A program made the translations under genes and the position numbers. Shown one piece after another: positions 18,994 through 26,800 of a stretch of 64,000 nt of DNA (the first letter of the stretch is position 1; each line of letters starts with the position of its first letter). This DNA is from Hymenobacter rubidus (GTDB taxonomy: Bacteria > Bacteroidota > Bacteroidia > Cytophagales > Hymenobacteraceae), in contig NZ_JAERQF010000005.1 of the NCBI RefSeq assembly GCF_016734815.1, forward strand, positions 62,001 to 126,000, written 5' to 3'. Under the pieces are notes generated by a model. That model was given only the letters and a program-made list of their open reading frames with translations. It did no database searches and was not told where the DNA came from.

Positions 18994-20001
18994 TTATTTC
19001 CCCCCAATCAGTTCAATCCCCCGCCGCAACGCCCGCAGCGCCTGTTCCCGCGCAAGGTACAGCGCTTGCGCCTCGGCCAACGACACCTCCTGAAACCACA
19101 GCTGCTGCCCCGGCCGCACCTGTGCCAGCACCGACCAATCGGCCGTGATAACCTGGGCCAGGCGCGGGTAGCCGCCGGTGGTCTGATGGTCGGCCATGAG
19201 GACGATGGGCTGCCCGCCCGCCGGCACCTGCACCGTGCCAAACGTGACGGCACTCGACAGCAGCTCCCAACTGGTTTGGCGCTCCAATGCCGGCCCTTGC
19301 AGGCGGTAGCCCATGCGGTCGGCCTCCGTCGTCACCGTAAAAGGCTGCTCCCAGAAAGCGAGCTGGCTTTCCGGCGTAAACTGCTCGTATTCGGGGCCGG
19401 GTATGGCCCGAATGGTTGGGTTTTGCAAAGGCCGCGGGCAGAGCGCCGGGCCAGGCGTCCAGGCGGCTTGGGCCCAAGCACGGGAAGTGGCAGTGGCGGC
19501 TAAAGCGGCCATCAGTTTCCGGCCCGCGGGGGTGGGGGCGGCGCTGGGCAATACATCGCCAGCCTGCAACGCTCGGCCATCCAGCCCGCCAAAGCTAGCC
19601 CGCAGATAAGTGCTTCGGCTGCCCAGCACCGGCGCCACGGCCACGCCGCCCGCCACCGCCAGGTAGGCCCGGCTGCCCGCCACCGGCGCGCCAAACGCCA
19701 GTTCCGTACCCGCCGCCATCCATACCGGCCGGTTCAGGCCTACTGGCTGGCCGTTGAGGGTGGGGGAGAGGTGCGCGCCGGTGAGGGCGATGAGGTGGTC
19801 GGCTTCAAACCGAATTTTGGGGCCCAGCAGCGTGATTTCGAGGCCTGCTGCCTGCTCCGCATTACCCACCAGCAGGTTGGCTACGCGCAGGGCCGTGGCG
19901 TCCATAGCGCCGCTCACGATGATGCCGTCCTGCTGGTAGCCGAAGCGGCCGAGGTCTTGCACAGTGGTGAGCAGGCCGGGGCGAATAATACTAAGACTCA
20001 T
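18994..20001 (-). CDS. pxpC: 5-oxoprolinase subunit C (KipA / biotin-dependent carboxyltransferase family)
   Basis: 335 residues from ATG at 20001 (MSLSIIRPGLLTTVQDLG); 59 earlier in-frame codons overlap pxpB and are ignored. It is a subunit of the ATP-dependent 5-oxoprolinase. The N-terminal PGLLTTVQDLGRFGYQ, then GAMDATALRVANLLVGN (about 30-46), LEITLLGPKIRFE, and a C-terminal VPAGGQPIVLMADHQTTGGY are the standard motifs of the KipA/AHS2 domain. Length is typical. It overlaps the end of pxpB by 11 nt. Confidence 0.93.
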   Translation of the reverse strand: MSLSIIRPGLLTTVQDLGRFGYQQDGIIVSGAMDATALRVANLLVGNAEQAAGLEITLLGPKIRFEADHLIALTGAHLSPTLNGQPVGLNRPVWMAAGTELAFGAPVAGSRAYLAVAGGVAVAPVLGSRSTYLRASFGGLDGRALQAGDVLPSAAPTPAGRKLMAALAATATSRAWAQAAWTPGPALCPRPLQNPTIRAIPGPEYEQFTPESQLAFWEQPFTVTTEADRMGYRLQGPALERQTSWELLSSAVTFGTVQVPAGGQPIVLMADHQTTGGYPRLAQVITADWSVLAQVRPGQQLWFQEVSLAEAQALYLAREQALRALRRGIELIGGK

Positions 20002-20737
20002 ACCGCTGGAACTGCTGAAATTCCGCCTCGCTGATGGGCACGAAGCGCAGGCGCTGGCCGGCCCGCAGGCGGCTGGGCTGGGCCCATTCAGGATTGAAAA
20101 GCTGCAGCGGCGTGCGGCCGATGAGCTGCCAGCCGCCCGGCGTGGGCAGGGAGTAAATGCCGGTTTGGGCTCCCGCAATGCCTACCGCGCCGGCCGGCAC
20201 CAGCGGGCGCGGCTGGGTTCGGCGCGGGGTGGCCAGCCGCTCGTCCAGCCCGCCCAGGTACGGGAAGCCGGGCGCGAAGCCCATCATATGCACGAGGTAT
20301 TCGGGCGCCGAATGGCGGGTAACGACCTCCTCGCTGCTCAGCCCGGTGTGCGCGGCCACCGCTGCCAAATCGGGCCCGAACGCGCCGCCGTAGCAGACCG
20401 GAATTTCCACTAAAGCCGCCTCCGTAGCTACCGTCGTGGCCAGGGCTGCGGGCAGTAGCTGCCGTAGCAGTTCGGCCGCCCGCTCATAAGGTTGGTAGCG
20501 GCCTGCTTCGCTCAGCTGCCACGGGTCGTAGTACACGGTGAGGGTGGTGAAGGCGGACACCAGCTCGCGCTGGCCTGCAACCGGATGCTGCGTCAGGTAA
20601 TGGCGCACGGCCTGGATGGCGCGATGCGTTTCGGGACTGATGCTGGTGCCGAATTCGAGCACCACGGCCGCGTCGCCGAGCGGAAACAGCCGTACCGGGG
20701 CGGGGAGCGGGGGCAGAAGCTCGGGCGTGGGGCTCAC
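19991..20737 (-). CDS. pxpB: 5-oxoprolinase subunit B (KipI family)
   Basis: 248 residues, normal for PxpB/KipI (AHS1 domain). It partners PxpA and PxpC. Motifs are LFPLGDAAVVLEFG near the N-terminus, VEIPVCYGGAFGPDL (about 112-126), MMGFAPGFPYLGGL (about 151-164) and AGAQTGIYSLPTPGGW (about 188-203). The gene heads the minus-strand operon pxpB-pxpC-pxpA-transporter. Its start lies only 44 bp from the start of the divergent M1 peptidase, so the two promoters must be very compact or overlap. Confidence 0.93.
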   Translation of the reverse strand: MSPTPELLPPLPAPVRLFPLGDAAVVLEFGTSISPETHRAIQAVRHYLTQHPVAGQRELVSAFTTLTVYYDPWQLSEAGRYQPYERAAELLRQLLPAALATTVATEAALVEIPVCYGGAFGPDLAAVAAHTGLSSEEVVTRHSAPEYLVHMMGFAPGFPYLGGLDERLATPRRTQPRPLVPAGAVGIAGAQTGIYSLPTPGGWQLIGRTPLQLFNPEWAQPSRLRAGQRLRFVPISEAEFQQFQRYES

Positions 20738-20748
20738 GGGTTGGCGGT

Positions 20749-20756
20749 TACTTTTG
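20749..20756 (+). promoter_or_regulatory. Possible -7 box of the M1 peptidase gene
   Basis: TACTTTTG matches the Bacteroidota TAnnTTTG box 25 nt before the ATG at 20782. No clear -33 TTG was found, so support is weak. Confidence 0.35.
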
Positions 20757-20781
20757 GGCTCTTTGCACCGAGTTTTTGTCG

Positions 20782-23487
20782 ATGAATTTCAGCTTCCGTA
20801 AATATGGCAGGGCCGGCGGGTTTCTGCTGGTATTGCTGGCCGTGGCCTGCCAGCGCACGCTCATTGTCCAAACCGCGTTGCCCGCCGCCGCTGCCGAGCC
20901 GCAAGGGCCGGCGCGCCCGCTGCTGCCCGTCGAAAAAGGTGTTTCGGAGGCGCTGGCCGTGGCGCGCAGGCAGAACATCAGCCGCGTGGCCTACCAACTG
21001 GGCTTTATTATTCCGGCCGAGCGTTCCAAACCCGTTGAAGCTTTGGAAACGGTATCATTCAATCTACGTGACAGCCGCGACCCGGTGCAACTCGACTTCA
21101 AAGCGCCCACTGCCAACCTGCACCGCCTCAACGTGAACGGCCAGCCGGTGGAAATTGACCACCGCAACGAGCATCTAGTGCTTCCTGCTTCGGCATTGCG
21201 GCTGGGGCACAACGTGGCCGAAATCAGCCTCACTGCCGGCGAGCAGTCGCTCAACCGCAACGACGACTACCTCTACACCCTGCTGGTGCCCGACCGCGCC
21301 CGCACCGTCTTCCCCGTTTTCGACCAGCCCGATTTGAAAGCTGCATTCACGCTCAAGCTTATCATTCCGCAGGATTGGCAGGCCATCGCCAATGCGCCAC
21401 TCTACAACTCTTACCCGGCCGACTCAAGCTCGGCCCGGGCGGGCACCAAGAAATGGACCTTTGTCACTTCCGATAGCATCAGCACCTACCTGTTTTCCTT
21501 CGCGGCGGGCAAGTTTATGCGGGTTTATCAGCCGATGAACAACCGGGCCATGAACCTGCTGCACCGCGAAACCGACCCGGCTAAGCTGCGCCTGAGCCTA
21601 GGCCCCATTTTCCAGCTGCACGCCGATGCGCTGCAGTTTATGGAGCAGTACACGGGCATTAAGTACCCGTTTCAGAAGTTCGATTTCGTGGCCATTCCCG
21701 ACTTCCAGTACGGCGGCATGGAGCACGTCGGGGCCATTGATTACAAGGCCTCGACCTTGTTTCTGGACGAGGGCGCCACGCAGGACCAGGTGCTGGCCCG
21801 CTCCAACCTTGTATTGCACGAAACGGCCCACATGTGGTTCGGCGACTTGGTGACCATGCGCTGGTTCAACGACGTGTGGATGAAGGAGGTGTTTGCCAAT
21901 TTCATGGCCGATAAAATCACCCAGGTGGCCGTTAAAAACTCGAATTACGACCTCAAATTCGTCGTCGACCACTACCCCGCCGCCTACGGCATCGACCGCA
22001 CGGCCGGCGCCAACCCCATCCGCCAGCCACTGGCCAATTTGCAGGACGCGGGCTCGCTCTACGGCAACATCATTTACCACAAAGCGCCCATTATGATGCG
22101 CCAGCTGGAGCGTCTGATGGGCCCCGAAGCCTTCCAGCAAGGCCTGCAGGAATACCTGCGCACCTACGCCCACGGCAACGCCACCTGGCCCGACCTCATC
22201 AAAATCCTGGACGCCCGCACCCCGGCCGACTTGCAAGTTTGGAATCAGGTGTGGGTGAACCAGCCCGGCCGCCCGGTGTTCAGCTACCGCTTCGTTGGAA
22301 ACGAAGGCAGCGACCGTATCCGGCCCAGGTTGACCATCTCTCAGCGGGCTGAGGACGGTTCGGCGCGGCAGTGGCCGCAACAATTTGAAGTGCTGATTGG
22401 CTATGCGGGAGGCCGAACAGAGCGGCAGCTCGTCCGCATGAGCCAAGCGGACACGACGCTGTGGCTAGATAAATATCCCCAACGCATTCTGTTTAACTCC
22501 GACGGGCTGGGCTACGGCGTATTTCCGGTGGCCCCGCGGATGGCCGTCGGGGCGGCCACCGTGCCCGGGCGCCAACTTTATCAGCCCGAAATCACCAACG
22601 TGCCCGACCCGGTGGCGCGGGCCAGCGCCTACGTCAACCTATACGAAAACATGCTCAACGGCCAGGTCATCACGCCGCTTGAGTTGCTCACGACCTACCG
22701 CCAGGCCCTTGCCCGCGAGCCGGAAGAGCTGAACCTGAAGCTGCTCACGGGCCAGGCCAGCGCCATTTTCTGGCAGTTTCTCACGCCGGCCCAGCGGCAG
22801 GCCGTGGGGCCGGGCCTGGAAGCCGACCTGTGGGCCGCGCTGCTGAAAAACCCGGCTCCGAATTCTAAAAAGCAGCTTTTCAAAACCTACCAGTCGGTGG
22901 CCCTCAGCAAGGCGGCGCAGGCTCGCCTCTACCAAATCTGGCAGTCGCAGCAGGCGCCCGCCGGTGTGAAACTGACCGAGGACGACTACACCGCCCTGGC
23001 CCTGGCGCTGGCCGTGCGCGACTACCCGGCCGCCGCGCCCATCCTGCCCGCTCAGCTGGCCCGCATCCAGAACGTAGACCGCCGCCAGCGCCTGGAATTC
23101 CTGATGCCGGCGCTCGCGCCCGACGTAGCCACGCGCGACGCTTTTTTTGCGACCCTGAAAGACGAAAAAGGCCGTGAAAAAGAAGCCTGGGTCACGGCGG
23201 CCCTGGGCTACCTGCACCACCCGCTGCGCCAGGCCACTTCGGAAAAATACCTGCCCGCCAGCCTCGACCTGCTGGAAGAAATTCAGCTCACGGGCGATAT
23301 TTTCTTCCCGTATTCATGGCTGCAGGCCACGCTGGGCAGCTACCAGTCGGCCACGGCGGCCGCCACGGTGCGGGCCTTCCTGGCCGCGCACCCGAACTAC
23401 AATCCCAAGCTCCGAGCCAAGCTCCTGCAAACGGCCGACGACCTGTTCCGGGCCGAAAAGCTGGTTCGGGGAGAGGGGGGTAATTAA
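20782..23487 (+). CDS. M1 family zinc aminopeptidase, lipoprotein
   Basis: 901 residues from ATG at 20782; a TTG two codons earlier is less likely. The signal peptide ends in a lipobox (LLAVACQ), so it is probably membrane-anchored and faces the periplasm or surface. The aminopeptidase domain has GGMEHVGAI (the GAMEN-type substrate loop, about residues 312-320) and the zinc site HETAHMWFG (346 on), with the third ligand Glu in NDVWMKEVFANF 18-19 residues later. The C-terminal 350 residues are helical, as in ERAP-like M1 enzymes. It removes N-terminal amino acids from peptides. It is monocistronic, divergent from pxpB. Confidence 0.92.
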   Translation: MNFSFRKYGRAGGFLLVLLAVACQRTLIVQTALPAAAAEPQGPARPLLPVEKGVSEALAVARRQNISRVAYQLGFIIPAERSKPVEALETVSFNLRDSRDPVQLDFKAPTANLHRLNVNGQPVEIDHRNEHLVLPASALRLGHNVAEISLTAGEQSLNRNDDYLYTLLVPDRARTVFPVFDQPDLKAAFTLKLIIPQDWQAIANAPLYNSYPADSSSARAGTKKWTFVTSDSISTYLFSFAAGKFMRVYQPMNNRAMNLLHRETDPAKLRLSLGPIFQLHADALQFMEQYTGIKYPFQKFDFVAIPDFQYGGMEHVGAIDYKASTLFLDEGATQDQVLARSNLVLHETAHMWFGDLVTMRWFNDVWMKEVFANFMADKITQVAVKNSNYDLKFVVDHYPAAYGIDRTAGANPIRQPLANLQDAGSLYGNIIYHKAPIMMRQLERLMGPEAFQQGLQEYLRTYAHGNATWPDLIKILDARTPADLQVWNQVWVNQPGRPVFSYRFVGNEGSDRIRPRLTISQRAEDGSARQWPQQFEVLIGYAGGRTERQLVRMSQADTTLWLDKYPQRILFNSDGLGYGVFPVAPRMAVGAATVPGRQLYQPEITNVPDPVARASAYVNLYENMLNGQVITPLELLTTYRQALAREPEELNLKLLTGQASAIFWQFLTPAQRQAVGPGLEADLWAALLKNPAPNSKKQLFKTYQSVALSKAAQARLYQIWQSQQAPAGVKLTEDDYTALALALAVRDYPAAAPILPAQLARIQNVDRRQRLEFLMPALAPDVATRDAFFATLKDEKGREKEAWVTAALGYLHHPLRQATSEKYLPASLDLLEEIQLTGDIFFPYSWLQATLGSYQSATAAATVRAFLAAHPNYNPKLRAKLLQTADDLFRAEKLVRGEGGN

Positions 23488-23848
23488 AATACCCATGAAA
23501 TTGGAAAACTTGATTAAAAACCATGATGAGGGGGGGTAGAATTGATAGGCATTGTAAGATTAAAAGAAACTTTTGCCCGGTTGTGCTATGATTTTTGAGG
23601 GGTAGAATGGATAGGGCGTTGTTTTTATACTGCAGAAAACAGTTTGCCAGGAAATTTTTTTTAAAACGATTTTTGCAGAATATTCAACGTTTCACAAGGT
23701 TTTTAATTGAATTTATAGGTTAGCCGATTCCCAGGCTATAAAACTGTTTGTTTCTCAAAAATTTCTACAACCAGCTAATAATCAATTCATTTTAAAAGGG
23801 GGATTTTGCATATACATTTAGCGGAAAAACTAGATAAAATTCCGCAGT
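23488..23848. other. AT-rich leader region with a short direct repeat
   Basis: 361 nt much richer in A+T than the flanking genes. It contains a direct repeat, GGGGTAGAATTGATAGG (near 23533) and GGGGTAGAATGGATAGG (near 23599), about 66 nt apart. It must hold the promoter of the GEVED gene at 23849. No gene was seen. Confidence 0.5.
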
Positions 23849-26800
23849 ATGAAAATTCCATTTACGCAACTTTTGAAGCTGCTGCTTTTGGTGCTGGGGG
23901 TGGGCGGCGCGGTACACGCGCAGAGCTACCAGCAGGTTCCCCTCGCGGCCTCCAGCTTTACGGCCGACGTGGTCGCCAACGGCACCACCGCCTCCACGTC
24001 GCCGCTCAACTCCACAACGTCTGACGTGGACGGCGGCGGCTACTACTTCCTCTCGCAGGACTACAACAGCACCGCCGTGCCGCACACCTCCGGCCTGCCC
24101 ACCAACGGAACCATTCCCAACGTCATTGCCGGCTATTCGGCGCTGACGTACCAGTTGGCTTCGTATGGCACGGTGAGCGGCGGGGTGAATGTGAACAGCA
24201 ACAACGTGCTGCGCATTGCGGGCACCGGCTCCGGCACCCTGGCCTTCGCCACGCCCCAGGCCGCGACGGAGGTGTACGTGCTGGCCACCGGCGGCGGCGG
24301 GGCCCCAACGGCCAACCTGACCGTGAACTTCTCGGACGGCACCAGCCAGGCTTTCACCGGCATCTCCATTCTGGACTGGTACACGGGCGGGGCCACGGCG
24401 GCGTTTGGCATGACGGCGCGGGTGGGCACCAACAACGCCATCTCGCCTACTACCGCCACGGGCACGGCCCCCTTCCTGTACCAGGTGAAGCTGGTGCTGA
24501 GCGCGGCCAACGTCACCAAGACCATCACGGGCGTCACCATCGCCAAGACGACTTCTGCCAATTACCTCAACGCTTTCGCGGTGAGCATTCTGCCCACCTG
24601 CTCGGCGGCGCCCACCAACCAGACCGCCTTTGCGGCCACCACCAGCGGGGGCACCACGGCCCTGACGATGGCCTGCCCCACTACCAGCATCTACTTGTCG
24701 GTGCCGCCGCAGGGGGCCTTTACTTACCAGTGGCAGTCCTCGCCCGACAACGCGACCTGGGCCAATATCAGCGGTGCCACCAGCAACACGTACACGGCCA
24801 CGCAGACGGCGGCTACCTACTACCGGGTGCTCGAAGCCTGCCCCTACGACGGCAGCGGCGGCACCGTGGTGGCCTCGGGCTCGGTGCAGGTGGGGCAAAA
24901 CACGGCGGTGAACTGCCCGTGCGTGCCCAACCGCAGCAGCACCAGCACTTCCTACGCCACCGTGTCGTCGGTGTCGTTGCCCGGCGACGGAGGCGTGACC
25001 CTGAGCAATGCACCGGGCCTCATCACCAGCTCTTCGGCCGGCTACGTGTCGAACAGCTACGCGGTGTATCCGGCCAGCACCACCACGACCACCATCAGCC
25101 CCAGCACCACCTACGCCCTGTCGGTGGCGGTGCCGGCCTATACCCGCGCCTCGGCCTGGGTTGACTATAACCAGAACGGCACCTACGAGGCCTCGGAGTT
25201 TTACATTCTGACAACTGGCGCGGCAGTGTATAGCTCGTCGGCTACTACGCTGACGGTGAGTATTCCGGTGCCGGCCACGGCCACGCCCGGCCAGACGCGG
25301 CTGCGCATCCGCACCGACTATTACGGCAACACGACGCTCAATACCTACACCGGAGCCTGTTCGACGACCACCTACGGGCAGTCGATGGACTACTACCTGA
25401 CGATGGCAACCCCGATAGCTTGCTCGGGCACCCCACCGGCCACCACGGCCACGGCCACGGCCACGTCGGTCTGTGGCAGCACGGGCTTTACACTGAACGC
25501 AACGGGCGTACCGGCCGGCACTACCGGCCTGAGCTACCAGTGGCAGAGCAGCCCGGCCGGTGCCAACACGTTCGCCAACCTGGGCAGCGCGCAAGCGGCT
25601 CCGAGCTATGCGGTGAGCAGCATTTCGGCCTCGACCGACTACCGGTTGGTCGTGACCTGCACGGCCAGCGGCCAGTCGACCACTTCCAGCATCGTGAGCG
25701 TGGCCCGCGCCTACCTGACCTGCTACTGCGCGGTGGTGAGCACGGGCACGGGCGAGTACATCAAGAGCGTGACGTTTCCGGGCACGCCGGGCTTCACCAA
25801 CACCACCAACGCCAACTCCACCAACGGCACGGGCGACTTCACGGGCAACAGCGCGCTGACGACCACGCTCAACCAGGGCGCGACGTACCTGAACGGGGTG
25901 AGCATCACGGTACACTCGAACAACACCGGCTCGCAGGGCGGGATGTGGATTGACTACGACCACAGCGGCACCTTCGAAACCACGGAATACATTGCCCTCG
26001 GGGGTTCCAGCCTTATCAACACCGATGTAACGCTCACCACGACGCTGACGGTGCCCACCACGGCCCTGACCGGGCCAACGCGGGTGCGGGTGCGCTGGCG
26101 CAATGGCACCATCGCCAATACCGATGCCTGCACCACCGGCACCAGCACCTGGTACGGCGAAACCGAGGATTACCAGATAAGCATCGCGGCCCCGACCACC
26201 TGCTCGGCCCCGCCCAGCAGCGTGGTTGCTACGGCCAATACCACCAACGCCTGCGCCAACGCTTCGTTTATGCTTTCCACCAACAGCATTCCGACCATCC
26301 TGGGCGGCTACACCTACCAGTGGCAGAGCAGCCCGGCCGGCGCCGGCACCTTCACCAACATCAGCGGAGCCACTACGCAGAGCTACACGGTGGCCAGCCA
26401 AACGGCCGCGACCGACTACCAGCTCATCGTGGGCTGCCAGTACGGCGGCACCCCCGTCACGTCGAACGTGGTGAGCGTGGGGCAGAATCCGTTTGACCAA
26501 TGCTACTGCACCACCTCCTCCACCCACGGGTGCGGCACCTACGGCTCGATTGCCAACGTGAGCATCGGCACGCTCAACAACAGCTCGGGCTGCGCGGCCT
26601 CCAGCTACACGGTGTACCCGGCCAGCACGGCTACCACCAACCTGAATGCCAATGCCAGCGCCACGCTGACGCTGACCATTGCCAACGCCAGCGCCGGCTA
26701 CCGCTACGGGGTGTGGATTGACTTTAACCAGAACGGCACCTTCGATGGTTCGGAGTTTGTGGCCAGCAGCACGACCAGTACCACGGCCTCGCCCACGGCC

